Source: Candidatus Dormiibacterota bacterium (GTDB lineage Bacteria; Chloroflexota; Dormibacteria; Aeolococcales; Aeolococcaceae). From it: 55,628 nucleotides of DNA. Shown here piece by piece: positions 35,159 through 44,206 of the stretch. The position numbers were made by a program, and so were the translations under genes. The stretch is from the NCBI GenBank assembly GCA_003132525.1, contig PKXZ01000020.1, positions 38,769 through 94,396 on the forward strand. The letters are read 5' to 3'. Numbering within the stretch: position 1 is the first letter of the stretch; each line of letters starts with the position of its first letter. Below the pieces are notes generated by a model. It did no database searches and was not told the origin of the DNA. It saw nothing but the letters and a program-made list of their open reading frames with translations.

Positions 35159-36649
35159 GTGAGCGACGTGCTGCTTCGCCGCGCGCGCCTTCTCCGTCGA
35201 GGCCCGCTGCAGGACGTCCTGGTCGCCGGAGGCCGGATTGCCGGCGTCGGAAACGTCGACGACCACGCCGCCGTGAGCGAGATGATCGACGCGGACGGCC
35301 GCTACGTCCTACCCGGGCTGTGGGATCGGCACGTCCATTTCGAGCAGTGGGCGCAGGTCAGGGCGCGACTTCCGCTCGCCGACGCGGGTTCGGCGAGCGC
35401 CGCTGCGCGACTGGTCGCCGCGCATATCGCAGCGCACCCGCCGGCCACCGACGTTGCTGTGGTGGGATACGGATTTCGTGATGCGCTCTGGCCGGATGCT
35501 CCAGGTCGCGAGTTGCTCGACGCACAGTCCGGCGCTGTTCCAGTGGTGCTGATCAGCGCGGATCTGCACAGTGCTTGGCTCAACACCGCTGCGCTGCGCC
35601 GCTACGGTCACGGGGACGATCCGACCGGGCTGCTCCGCGAAGGCGCGGCGATGGGCGTGATGGCCGAGGTTGGCACAGTCTCCGAACCTGTCATCGACAT
35701 GTGGTGCGGTGATGCGTCAAGCGCCGCTGCCGCACGCGGCGTGGTTGGCATCGTCGACATGGAGAAACCGTGGTCGCTCGATGCGTGGCAGCGCCGTATC
35801 GTCAACGGCAATCGGCGTCTTCGAATCGTCAGCGCGGTCTGGCCCGAACATCTGGAGGATGCGATCTCTCGGCACCTCCACACCGGAGGCGGCGTTGACG
35901 GAACCTATGGGTTGCTGACGGCTGGGCCGTTGAAGGTCATCATTGACGGTTCGCTCAACACACGCACCGCGTTCTGCCACGACCCGTATCCCTCGGTGAC
36001 GGGCGCGGGATCAGAAGAACGTGGGGTGCTCCTGGTTGACCTCGATGAGCTGTCACGACTCATGGTCCGCGCCAAGGAAGCGGGTTTCGATTGCGCGGTG
36101 CACGCCATCGGCGACGCCGCGAATGCCATGGTCATGCAAGCCTTCGCGCGCAGCGGTGCGCGGGGGAGCATCGAGCACGCGCAACTTCTCGTTGACAGCG
36201 ATGTGCCGCGATTCGCAGAGCTGGGGCTGATCGCGAGCGTCCAACCCGAGCATGCGCTCGACGATCGGGATGTTGCCGATCACTACTGGGCGGGCCGGAC
36301 CGCGCGTGCCTTCCCGCTCCGGTCCCTCATCGACGCAGGCGCAGTCCTGGTCTTCGGGTCGGACGCGCCCGTCGCGCCGCTCGACCCGTGGCTCGCGATC
36401 GCCGCCGCGGTGCATCGAAGTCGCGATGAGCGCCCGCGCTGGCATCCGGAGCAGGAGATCACCGTCGCCGAGGCACTGGCCGCGTCGATGCCGCCCGGGC
36501 GCGGGGGCCTGTCCATGCGCGATGGCGATATCGCGGACCTGATGGTCCTGGACGGCGATCCCTTCACTGCCGACCCGAGAACGCTGCGCACCATGCCGGT
36601 CGCGGCCACCATGGTCTCTGGCAACTGGACCCATCGGATCGGCGTCTGA
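35159..36649 (+). CDS. YtcJ-like metal-dependent amidohydrolase
   Basis: Hydrolase of the amidohydrolase superfamily (Amidohydro_3), 496 aa from GTG at 35159. The metal-site pattern is present: LWDRHVHFEQW (HxH), an active-site His in ISADLHSAW, VHAIGDAANAM and IEHAQ for further His ligands, and FGSDAPVAPLDP for the catalytic Asp. Small N- and C-terminal beta strands make the composite domain. Family members act on amides, lactams or formamides of varied structure; the substrate is not evident. Confidence 0.87.
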   Translation: MSDVLLRRARLLRRGPLQDVLVAGGRIAGVGNVDDHAAVSEMIDADGRYVLPGLWDRHVHFEQWAQVRARLPLADAGSASAAARLVAAHIAAHPPATDVAVVGYGFRDALWPDAPGRELLDAQSGAVPVVLISADLHSAWLNTAALRRYGHGDDPTGLLREGAAMGVMAEVGTVSEPVIDMWCGDASSAAAARGVVGIVDMEKPWSLDAWQRRIVNGNRRLRIVSAVWPEHLEDAISRHLHTGGGVDGTYGLLTAGPLKVIIDGSLNTRTAFCHDPYPSVTGAGSEERGVLLVDLDELSRLMVRAKEAGFDCAVHAIGDAANAMVMQAFARSGARGSIEHAQLLVDSDVPRFAELGLIASVQPEHALDDRDVADHYWAGRTARAFPLRSLIDAGAVLVFGSDAPVAPLDPWLAIAAAVHRSRDERPRWHPEQEITVAEALAASMPPGRGGLSMRDGDIADLMVLDGDPFTADPRTLRTMPVAATMVSGNWTHRIGV

Positions 36650-36674
36650 GCCCGGCCACTGGCGAGGCTGATCG

Positions 36675-37421
36675 CTAGGTCACGCGCACGCCGGCCATGC
36701 CTCCGTCGACGCCGAGGATGGTGCCGGTCGTCGAACCCGAGAGTGGGCTGGCGAGATAGGCGATGGCGTGAGCGACCTCGTCGGCGGTGACGAGACGTCC
36801 CATCGGCTGACGCGCGCGGAGCGCTGCCGCAGCAGCCTGCGCATCGGGCGCCTGGTCGAGCAGACGTTGCACCCACGGTGTGTCCGCCGTGCCTGGCGTG
36901 ACGGCGTTGACCCGGATGCCCTGCTTGACGAAGTCGGCCGCCATCGCCAGGGTCAGGGAGCGGACCGCGCCCTTGCTTGCGGAGTACAGCGCGCGCTGCG
37001 GCACGCCGACATCGGCAAGCACCGACGAGGTGTTGACGACGGCCGCGTGGCCGGACCGAAGCAGGAATGGCAACGCCGCGCGGGTGACGCGGGCAATGCT
37101 GATGACATTGACGCTCAGGACCTGGTGCCATTCGTCGTCGTCGTTCTGCGCGATATCACCCGCGGCGCCGATGCCGGCGTTGTTGACCAGGATGTCGATG
37201 GCTCCGAACTCGGCGGCAACGATCTCGATTGCCGCTCGGGCGGACTCCGAGTCGGCGACGTCGCACGGGACCTCGAGCGCCTCCGCGTGGTTCACGTCCG
37301 AGTAGGCGCGATCGAGCACCGCGACCCGCGCACCGCGGTCGCGAAGCCGCGCTGCTGTGGCGGCGCCGATGCCGCTCGCCCCGCCGGTGACCACCGCGAC
37401 CAGTCGTTCGAAGTCATTCAT
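36675..37421 (-). CDS. Short-chain dehydrogenase/reductase
   Basis: Classical SDR, 248 aa from the ATG at 37421. TGGASGIG (cofactor glycine motif) is near residue 12, NNAG near 83, the catalytic triad is NTSSVL...YSASKGA (Ser, Tyr-x3-Lys), and the C-terminus ends in VDGGMAG. The cofactor loop (VLDRAY) has an acidic residue at the end of strand 2, suggesting NAD. The frame is open upstream but GC shadow only. Last gene of the SMP-30-ADH-SDR unit; by context it may oxidise a 2-keto-3-deoxy sugar acid or the free sugar. Confidence 0.88.
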   Translation of the reverse strand: MNDFERLVAVVTGGASGIGAATAARLRDRGARVAVLDRAYSDVNHAEALEVPCDVADSESARAAIEIVAAEFGAIDILVNNAGIGAAGDIAQNDDDEWHQVLSVNVISIARVTRAALPFLLRSGHAAVVNTSSVLADVGVPQRALYSASKGAVRSLTLAMAADFVKQGIRVNAVTPGTADTPWVQRLLDQAPDAQAAAAALRARQPMGRLVTADEVAHAIAYLASPLSGSTTGTILGVDGGMAGVRVT

Positions 37422-37434
37422 GTGGCAGCACTCT

Positions 37435-38463
37435 TTAGTCGTTGTCGGTGGACAGACGTGGGTCGACGTGGATTTTGGGCCCCGCGGAGACACCCTCTGG
37501 TCGCCACCCGGACAGGATGTCGCCGACTCGCTCGAGTCCCACGGTGGCGGCGACCAGTGGCAGGGGATCGACCGAGCCCGCCGCGAAGTGCGCGACTGCA
37601 CCTGCCAGCCCCTGCGACGCCGCGAGGATCCCAACCGCGGTCACGTCCTTGAGCGCCACCGTACGGGTATCGATGAGGCTTGGCGTCCCCGAGATCCCGA
37701 GGTAGACAACGCGCTTGCCTGGTTCGACCAGGTCAAGAGCCAGCGCAGGGAGCTCCGCGGCGTTCGAGGCGTCGATGACCGCGTCCCAGCGCAGCGCGGG
37801 CAGCGTATCGCGCTGCCAGACACCGGCGAACCCGAGCCCGTTTGCGAACTCGATGCTCCGCGGGGCTCGACCCATGAGGTGGACCTCTGCTCCACCGGCC
37901 CTGGCGAACTCGGCGGAAAGGAGCCCCATGGTCCCCGTGCCGAGGATCAAAAGCCGATCACCCGGTGCCAGGCCCGCCGCCCCGACCGACCGAAGCGCAT
38001 TGCCGCCGGGTTCCACCATCGCGCCGGCAGTGTCGTCAACATCGTCAGGCAACGCGAGCAGCGCGGAAGCCGGGACGGCGAGCTGTTCGGCAAGCGCCCC
38101 AGGGAAACCGCCGCGAATCCCGATCTCGAGACGGTCTTCGCAGACGTTGTGGTGCCCCGACAGACACCGCCGGCAGTGCCCGCAGCCGAGCATCGTGTCA
38201 CCCGTCACCCGGCGACCCAGCCACGCAGGATCGACGCCGGCGCCAAGGGACGAAACCACGCCGCTCCACTCGTGGCCGGGCCGGAGCGGGTACGCGGCGA
38301 AGCCGTCGTGCAGATACGTCATCTCGCCCGTCCAGAACTCGTGGTCCGTCCCGCAGACGCCGGCGCGGTGGATGTCGACGACCACCTGCCCGGCCGCCGC
38401 GATGGGATCTGGAACGTCCTGGACCTCTCCCTGAAGCGGCGCAGTGAGGACGAACGCCCTCAT
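37435..38463 (-). CDS. Zinc-dependent alcohol dehydrogenase (MDR family)
   Basis: 342 aa. Catalytic zinc ligands appear in AGVCGTDHEF and RPGHEW, and structural zinc cysteines in CGHCRRCLSGHHNVC. The cofactor-binding LILGTGTMGLL follows. It resembles sorbitol/threonine/L-idonate-type dehydrogenases. The ATG at 38463 overlaps the SMP-30 stop (ATGA) and the SDR starts 13 nt downstream, so the three act as one operon. A polyol, sugar or keto-acid substrate is likely. Confidence 0.88.
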   Translation of the reverse strand: MRAFVLTAPLQGEVQDVPDPIAAAGQVVVDIHRAGVCGTDHEFWTGEMTYLHDGFAAYPLRPGHEWSGVVSSLGAGVDPAWLGRRVTGDTMLGCGHCRRCLSGHHNVCEDRLEIGIRGGFPGALAEQLAVPASALLALPDDVDDTAGAMVEPGGNALRSVGAAGLAPGDRLLILGTGTMGLLSAEFARAGGAEVHLMGRAPRSIEFANGLGFAGVWQRDTLPALRWDAVIDASNAAELPALALDLVEPGKRVVYLGISGTPSLIDTRTVALKDVTAVGILAASQGLAGAVAHFAAGSVDPLPLVAATVGLERVGDILSGWRPEGVSAGPKIHVDPRLSTDND

Positions 38464-39365
38464 AGGAGCCCGGGCCTCGCCGGCGCGGCGGTGCCGGCCC
38501 AGCTTGGGACGGGTGATCCCCTCACGCCAACGTCTGCCAGGAACAACCGGCCCGAATCCGGGTAACGCGCACGTTGCGATTCAGAAAGCTGCTCCGATGC
38601 GGTCGTGATCAGGAGCGTGTCGAGGTCCGCGCCGACAAACGCGACGCTCGTGGTGTTGGGCGCATCGACGTCGACGACGGCAATCTGCTCACCTGCGGCT
38701 GAATAGCAGCGCACTTGCCCGGCTCCCCACATCGCGATCCAGAGGTTGCCATCGGCATCAAGGCACAGTCCATCCGGCTTGCCGTCCAGGTGCAGGAGAT
38801 CCCGGCGCGGGCCGACCGCACCGGTGTCGGCGTCGTAATCGCGCGCCCACACCTTCGAGGCGGTGGTGTCAGCGCTGTAGAGCGCACCACCGTCAGGCGT
38901 GAACGCCAGGCCGTTGGAGAGCCCGAGATCGTCGTCGATAACGCGGAGGTGGCCGCCGTTCTCAATTCGCACCAGGACCTCCTGGTTGATTGGGCCGTCG
39001 AGCGACAGCGTCCCGATCAGGAACCGGCCGGCCGGATCACAGCCACCGTCGTTGAGACGGCTCGCCGTTCCGTCGGCAATGACCTGGGTGCCAGGGGTCA
39101 CACCACCGTTGGGCGAAACCGTGAAGAGGCTGCGCGCGCCGGCAATGAGCAGTTCGCCGGCCCGAGAACTCACCACCGCTCCGACGGTTTCCCGGAAGGT
39201 CAGCACCCACTCGGGGACCACGCGCTGCTCCTCGAGCCTGCCGCCGTGCACCTCGCCGGCATTGATGTCGACCCAGAGCACTCGGTCGCGATCGCTGTCC
39301 CAGAAGGGACCCTCGCCGAGCACGTAGCGCTCGTCGCCGGCGGGTACGGCGTGGAACCGCTTCAC
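38460..39365 (-). CDS. SMP-30/gluconolactonase family lactonase
   Basis: Metal-dependent beta-propeller that opens sugar lactones. From the GTG at 39365 it is 301 aa, the normal length; LGEGPFWD supplies the first acidic ligand, LSNGLAFTPDGGALYSADT and GKPDGLCLDADGNLWIAMW give the Asn/Asp ligands. A TTG at 39419 would add 18 residues but lies inside the likely -10 region. The gene is divergent from the dehydratase, as expected for an oxidation-lactonase-dehydratase sugar pathway. Confidence 0.88.
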   Translation of the reverse strand: MKRFHAVPAGDERYVLGEGPFWDSDRDRVLWVDINAGEVHGGRLEEQRVVPEWVLTFRETVGAVVSSRAGELLIAGARSLFTVSPNGGVTPGTQVIADGTASRLNDGGCDPAGRFLIGTLSLDGPINQEVLVRIENGGHLRVIDDDLGLSNGLAFTPDGGALYSADTTASKVWARDYDADTGAVGPRRDLLHLDGKPDGLCLDADGNLWIAMWGAGQVRCYSAAGEQIAVVDVDAPNTTSVAFVGADLDTLLITTASEQLSESQRARYPDSGRLFLADVGVRGSPVPSWAGTAAPARPGLL

Positions 39366-39417
39366 GGCATCGCCCGTGCGCGTCGGTCGGCGCGACGCGA
39401 TGCCATCAGGGCTCGAC

Positions 39418-39423
39418 AATATA
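39418..39423 (-). promoter_or_regulatory. -10-like element of the SMP-30 operon
   Basis: TATATT on the minus strand (complement of 39418-39423) would start transcription near 39410, upstream of the GTG at 39365. The adjoining CTCG-TT-CGAG dyad (39429-39438) in the 105-nt divergent gap could bind a regulator shared with the dehydratase operon. No -35 stands out. Confidence 0.35.
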
Positions 39424-39470
39424 GGCCCTCGTTCGAGAGCGCCGTGTCCGTAAGTGAAAGGTGGTCAAGC

Positions 39471-41186
39471 GTGGCGGAGCATCGCAGTGGACAGTGGTAC
39501 TCGGGCACCGACCGCAATGCCTACATCCACCGGGCGTGGATGCGTCGCGGTCTCCCCGCCCACGCCTTCGACGGCCGCCCCCATATCGCCATCGCCAACA
39601 CCGCGTCAGACCTGACGCCCTGCAACGCCCATCTCAACGAGGTTGCCGAGAGCGTCAAGCAGGGCGTCTACGAGGCAGGCGGTATTCCCCTGAACCTGCC
39701 GGTGGTGTCCCTCGGTGAGACGCTCGTCCGGCCGACGGCGATGCTCTGGCGAAACATGGCGGCGATGGCCATCGAGGAGATGCTGCGCGCCAACCCGATC
39801 GATGGCGTGGTCCTGCTCGGCGGGTGTGACAAGACGATCCCCGCGTTGCTCATGGCGGCGGCGTCGGTGGACCTGCCCGCCGTGGTCGTCCCCGGCGGTC
39901 CGATGCTGACCGGGACGTTCCGCGGCCAGCCACTCGGCTGCGGGACCGACGTCTGGCGGCTTTCGGAAGAGGTGCGAGCCGGCACATTGTCAGAGGCCGA
40001 GTTCCTGCAGTCCGAGTCGTCGATGATTCGCAGCCGCGGCCACTGCAACACCATGGGGACCGCCTCGACGATGGGCCTGCTCGCGGAGGCGCTCGGGACG
40101 GTGCTGCCCGGACTCGCCGGCACCCCTGCCGCCGACAGCCGCCTGCTCGAACGCTCCCACGAGACGGGGCGTCTCGTTGTCGAGATGGTCGCCGAGCACC
40201 GCACCCCGTCGAGCCTGCTCACCCGCGGCTCGTTTCTCAACGCCATCGTCGCGCTCGCGGCGATCGGCGGATCCACCAATGCCGTGGTTCACCTGCTCGC
40301 GATCGCGGGACGGCTCGGCATCGACCTCAAGCAAGACGACTTCGACGCCACCGGGGCGGATGTCCCGCTGCTCGTCGACCTCCAGCCGTCGGGGCGTTTT
40401 CTGATGGAGGACTTCTTCCGTGCAGGTGGGCTCCACGCAGTGCTCCGCGAAGTGCGCGACCTCCTCGATCCAGCCGCGCTCACCGTCACCGGCAAACCGC
40501 TCGTCGATCATCTCGGCGTCGGCCAGATCTGGGACCGCGAGGTCATCCGGTCCCGCGCCGAGCCGCTCCAACCCCATGCGGGGATCGCCGTGCTCTACGG
40601 CAACCTCGCCCCCGACGGCGCAGTGATCAAACCCGCGGCGGCATCGCCCCATCTGCTCCATCACCGGGGCCGGGCGGTGGTGTTCGACTCGATCGAGGAC
40701 ATGCATGCCCGCATCGACGACCCCGAGCTGGACGTCGACGCCGACTCGATTCTCGTAATGCGCGGCTGCGGACCCAAGGGCTATCCGGGGATGCCCGAGG
40801 TCGCCAACATGCCCCTGCCGGCCAAGCTACTGCGCCACGGCGTGCGCGATATGGTTCGCATCTGTGATGGGCGTATGAGCGGCACCGCGTATGGAACGGT
40901 GGTCCTCCACGTGGCGCCCGAGGCAGCCGCCGGCGGCCCGCTCGCCCTTGTACGAAGCGGCGACTTCGTGATTCTCGACGTCGCCGCCCGGCGACTCGAC
41001 ATCGACATTCCCGCGGAGGAGCTGGCTGCGCGGCTACCGGACGCGGCAACCGTCACCGCCTACGCGAAACCCCGACGAGGCTGGGAGCGGCTCTACGTCG
41101 AGACGGTCCAGCAGGCCAACACCGGAGCCGACCTCGACTTCCTGGTCGGGTCCACAGGCGACAGAGTCTCTCGCGAATCCCACTGA
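39471..41186 (+). CDS. IlvD/Edd-family sugar-acid dehydratase
   Basis: Iron-sulfur dehydratase, 571 aa from GTG at 39471 (AGGTGG upstream). Cluster cysteines are C51 (SDLTPCNAH), C119 (LLGGCDKT) and C192 (GHCNTMGTAS). Other signatures are GCGPKGYPGMPEVANM and ICDGRMSGTAYGTVVLHV. The length and motifs fit L-arabonate/D-xylonate/L-fuconate-type dehydratases rather than IlvD of branched-chain synthesis. Next to a lactonase and dehydrogenases it most likely makes a 2-keto-3-deoxy sugar acid. The open frame upstream to 38715 is antisense of SMP-30. Confidence 0.9.
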   Translation: MAEHRSGQWYSGTDRNAYIHRAWMRRGLPAHAFDGRPHIAIANTASDLTPCNAHLNEVAESVKQGVYEAGGIPLNLPVVSLGETLVRPTAMLWRNMAAMAIEEMLRANPIDGVVLLGGCDKTIPALLMAAASVDLPAVVVPGGPMLTGTFRGQPLGCGTDVWRLSEEVRAGTLSEAEFLQSESSMIRSRGHCNTMGTASTMGLLAEALGTVLPGLAGTPAADSRLLERSHETGRLVVEMVAEHRTPSSLLTRGSFLNAIVALAAIGGSTNAVVHLLAIAGRLGIDLKQDDFDATGADVPLLVDLQPSGRFLMEDFFRAGGLHAVLREVRDLLDPAALTVTGKPLVDHLGVGQIWDREVIRSRAEPLQPHAGIAVLYGNLAPDGAVIKPAAASPHLLHHRGRAVVFDSIEDMHARIDDPELDVDADSILVMRGCGPKGYPGMPEVANMPLPAKLLRHGVRDMVRICDGRMSGTAYGTVVLHVAPEAAAGGPLALVRSGDFVILDVAARRLDIDIPAEELAARLPDAATVTAYAKPRRGWERLYVETVQQANTGADLDFLVGSTGDRVSRESH

Positions 41187-41202
41187 CAGAGGAACAGCGC
41201 AC

Positions 41203-42210
41203 ATGCCAACACCCATTGCTGACGGCCGTCCGATTCGCTGGGGCATCCTCGGCGCCGGCGGCATCGCCGACACGGTGAGCGGCGACATCAACCTCACCAG
41301 CGGCAACATGGTCACCGCCGTTGCGGCGCGCCATGCCGACCGTGCCGCGCGCTTCGCCGCCAAGCACAGGGCCGCGCGAAGCTATGGCGACTACAGGTCA
41401 CTCGTCGACGACCCCGAGGTCGACGTCGTCTACGTCTCCACCACCCATCCCCATCACCGGGAACACGCGCTCCTGGCGATCGAGGCGGGCAAGGCGGTGC
41501 TCATCGAGAAGCCGGTCTGCCTCAATGCGCGCGACGCCCGCGAGGTGTTTGCCGCAGCGGACAGGGCTGGTGTCTTCTCGATGGAAGCCATGTGGACTCG
41601 CCTCAACCCGTTGATCCGCCAGGCACAGCAGTTGATCGCCGATGGCGCCATCGGCGAGGTCCGCGGTGTGCGCAATGAGTTCGGCCTCGGCCGCGCGTTC
41701 GATCCCAAGGACCGTCTCTACGAGCTCGCCAACGGTGGTGGTGCGCTCCTCGACCTCGGCGTCTACCCCGCTACGTTCGCTTATCTCTTCATGGGGAAAC
41801 CGGATGCGGTCCACACCGTGGGCACGCTGTCCCCCACCGGCTCCGATGAGACGGTCGCGATGCAGTGGATGTATGGCGATCATCCCGGAGCCCAGCTCTG
41901 GACCTCGGCGCTTATCCACGCCCCCAATGAAGCGGCCATCCTTGGCACAAAGGGCTGGATCTCGTTCCTTCCGGAGGCATACCGGCCGACCGGCCTCGTC
42001 CTCCACAACGACCGCGGTGAGGTGCATACCCCCGACCCGCTCGCCGGCAACGGGCGTGGCTATCAACCCGAGATCGAGGAAGTCGAACGATGCCTGCGCG
42101 CGGGTCTCATGGAGAGTCCGCTGGTCCTGCACGCCGACACGATCGCAATCCTCGAGATCCTTGACGGCGCCCGCGCAGCCGTTGGCGTCGTCTACCCGGG
42201 CGAGCGATGA
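41203..42210 (+). CDS. Gfo/Idh/MocA family oxidoreductase
   Basis: NAD(P)-dependent dehydrogenase of 335 aa. Rossmann motif GILGAGGIADT is near residue 14, and the family signature VLIEKPVCLNARDA is near 99. FSMEAMWTRLNPL resembles the D-xylose/dihydrodiol dehydrogenase subgroup. The ATG is at 41203, 16 nt after the dehydratase, and its stop overlaps the next oxidoreductase. Probably oxidises a sugar in the same pathway. Confidence 0.88.
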   Translation: MPTPIADGRPIRWGILGAGGIADTVSGDINLTSGNMVTAVAARHADRAARFAAKHRAARSYGDYRSLVDDPEVDVVYVSTTHPHHREHALLAIEAGKAVLIEKPVCLNARDAREVFAAADRAGVFSMEAMWTRLNPLIRQAQQLIADGAIGEVRGVRNEFGLGRAFDPKDRLYELANGGGALLDLGVYPATFAYLFMGKPDAVHTVGTLSPTGSDETVAMQWMYGDHPGAQLWTSALIHAPNEAAILGTKGWISFLPEAYRPTGLVLHNDRGEVHTPDPLAGNGRGYQPEIEEVERCLRAGLMESPLVLHADTIAILEILDGARAAVGVVYPGER

Positions 42211-43259
42211 GCGCCGAGACCGCGGCGATGACACCCGTCAAATTCGGCATGGTCGGCTACGGGTTTGGTGGCCGGTACTTCCATGCACCGCTGCTTGTCG
42301 CAGCGCCCGAGTGTGACCTCATCGGTGTCATGACATCCTCACCCGAACGGCAGGCGCTGGTAGCTCGCGAGGTGCCCGGGGCGCGCACTTTCGGGTCACT
42401 CAAAGAGCTCGTCGATGCGGGTGTCGAAGCCGTGGCAATCTCCACGCCCGCAGACACTCATTCCAGCGTCACCGAGGAAGCGCTCCAACTCGGGCTCGCG
42501 GTTGTCTGCGACAAGCCGTTCGCGCTCAATCCCGATGCTGCGCGGCATACCGTCGAGCTGGCCGACCAACGCGGGCTGGTGCTCAGCCCGTATCAGAACC
42601 GACGTTGGGATTCGGACTTCCTCACGGTGCGCAAGCTCGTTGATGAGGGCGCTCTCGGCACCGTCACACGCATGGAATCTCGTTTCGAGCGCTGGGCACC
42701 AGAACGGGGGCCCGGCCGCTCGGGCGGCGGCACGCTGCTCGACTTCGGGAGCCACTTGATGGATCAGGCCCTCCTTCTGCTCGGTGCTACGACTTCCGTA
42801 TACGCCGAATGGCGCATCCGCGACTCGGGGCTCGAGGACGATGTCTTCATGGCCGTGACCCATGCGAGTGGTGCGCGCTCGCAGCTCTGGGGGAGCTGGA
42901 GTCAATCCGCGCCCGGCCCGCGGTATCGGGTCACCGGAACGACGTCGACCTATGTGCTCGGCCCGGCCGACACGCAGGAGAACCTGTTGCTTGCCGGGGA
43001 GACGCCGGCCACGCTCGGCGAGCGGTGGGGCGTCGAGCCGCCGGAGAGTCATGGCACGCTCCACACGGGCACGACGTCCCAGCCCGCTGCAACCGAACGA
43101 GGGCGCTGGGACCGCTTCTATCCCACGTTCGCCAGAGCCGTGCGTGGTCTCAACGTCCCGCCGGTCAACGCTCACGATGCCGTCGCCACCGCGGTCGCGC
43201 TCGAGGCCGCCAGGGTCAGCGCCACCACCGGTGCCGTTGTGCCGATTCACCCTTCATGA
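42207..43259 (+). CDS. Gfo/Idh/MocA family oxidoreductase (second)
   Basis: 350 aa; FGMVGYGFGGRYFHAPLL carries the cofactor glycines and the 'YFHAP' of the scyllo-inositol/YdgJ-like branch. The signature VVCDKPFALNPDAA replaces EKP with DKP, common in that branch. The ATG at 42207 overlaps the previous stop (ATGA). It is only distantly similar to its neighbour, so it is not a recent tandem duplicate. Confidence 0.88.
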   Translation: MSAETAAMTPVKFGMVGYGFGGRYFHAPLLVAAPECDLIGVMTSSPERQALVAREVPGARTFGSLKELVDAGVEAVAISTPADTHSSVTEEALQLGLAVVCDKPFALNPDAARHTVELADQRGLVLSPYQNRRWDSDFLTVRKLVDEGALGTVTRMESRFERWAPERGPGRSGGGTLLDFGSHLMDQALLLLGATTSVYAEWRIRDSGLEDDVFMAVTHASGARSQLWGSWSQSAPGPRYRVTGTTSTYVLGPADTQENLLLAGETPATLGERWGVEPPESHGTLHTGTTSQPAATERGRWDRFYPTFARAVRGLNVPPVNAHDAVATAVALEAARVSATTGAVVPIHPS

Positions 43260-43747
43260 CGGACGCTGACGCTCAGCAGCTCGCGGAGCTGCTCGCGCAG
43301 GAGCACCGATTGGTCTTCAAGACCTTCGAGCACGACACGGCCTGGACCCTCGGCTCGCGATTGCACGCCGAGGCGCTGAAGGGCCAGCTGCCGATTGCGA
43401 TCTCGCTTCGCCGCAACGGCCAGTACCTTTTCCACGCCGCGCTGCCGGGATCATCGGCCGACAACGACGGGTGGCTGCTGCGCAAAGCGGCCGTCGTCGA
43501 ACGCTACGGTCATTCGTCGTACTACGTCGGTTGCAAGTTCCGTGCGGACGGCGGCGATTTCGACACCGACTCGCGCCTTGACACCGGCATCTTCGCTGCA
43601 CATGGCGGCGCCTTTCCGATCATCCTCGGGACGAGCGGTTGCATCGGCACCGTCGCGGTCTCCGGCCTGCCGCAGGTCGAAGATCACCGTTTCGTGGTGA
43701 GTCAACTCGAACGGTTCCTCGTCGAGACTGGACAGATACCCGAGTAG
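43256..43747 (+). CDS. UPF0303/HbpS-like (heme-degrading-domain) protein
   Basis: 163 aa from ATG at 43256, overlapping the previous stop (ATGA). FKTFEHDTAWTLGSRLHAEA, KAAVVERYGHSSYYVG and FPIILGTSGCIGTVAVSGL match the UPF0303/GlcG-HbpS fold. Members occur often at the end of sugar- or glycolate-catabolism operons, but the biochemical role is not established. Its place here suggests it works with the oxidoreductases. Confidence 0.75.
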   Translation: MTDADAQQLAELLAQEHRLVFKTFEHDTAWTLGSRLHAEALKGQLPIAISLRRNGQYLFHAALPGSSADNDGWLLRKAAVVERYGHSSYYVGCKFRADGGDFDTDSRLDTGIFAAHGGAFPIILGTSGCIGTVAVSGLPQVEDHRFVVSQLERFLVETGQIPE

Positions 43748-43759
43748 CTGTCCGAGGCT

Positions 43760-44158
43760 TCAGCGCGGGAAGAGCTCGTCCTGCTGGTACGGGTTCCAGT
43801 TGAAGAACCAGGACTCGGTTACCTTGCCGTTCTTGACGTGCACGACGTGCGCGCCGATGTCCTCGGTCTTGGTCCCGTTGACCTCGGAGTGCGCGGTGAC
43901 CAGGGCGACCGCGTGATCATCGTCCGCCAAGATGTCGTGGACATCGAGGTGGAAGGTTCCGTCGGTCGCCTGCATCAGTTCCAGGAAGAAACCGAGCGTC
44001 TCGTCGATGCCGTGGGAGTCGCGGCTGAACCGGTTGCGACCACCGTTGTGCCAGACGATGTTCGCATCGAACAGCTCGCGGAGCGTGTCCATGTCTCCGG
44101 CGTTGAACGCCTCATAGCCCCGACGGAAAACCGTTGCGTTGGGATGCTCGTCAGCCAT
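43760..44158 (-). CDS. NTF2-like/SnoaL-like protein
   Basis: A 132-aa cone-shaped NTF2-fold protein: RRGYEAFNAGDMDTLRELFD at the start, VWHNGGRNRFSRDSHGI, FHLDVHDILADDDHAVALV and HVVHVKNGKVTESWFF. This family includes polyketide cyclases, ketosteroid-isomerase-like enzymes and binding proteins. Start ATG at 44158 with GGAGG just upstream. Function unknown. Convergent with the UPF0303 gene. Confidence 0.8.
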   Translation of the reverse strand: MADEHPNATVFRRGYEAFNAGDMDTLRELFDANIVWHNGGRNRFSRDSHGIDETLGFFLELMQATDGTFHLDVHDILADDDHAVALVTAHSEVNGTKTEDIGAHVVHVKNGKVTESWFFNWNPYQQDELFPR

Positions 44159-44206
44159 CGATATTCCTCCGACCTGGTCCTGCTGTCGCTGTGGCCGGAA
44201 GGGTAC

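Noticed and set aside
38715-39470. Plus-strand 5' extension of the dehydratase frame
   Set aside because: It runs antisense through the SMP-30 gene and has no similarity to IlvD/Edd proteins; GTG at 39471 with AGGTGG is the natural start.
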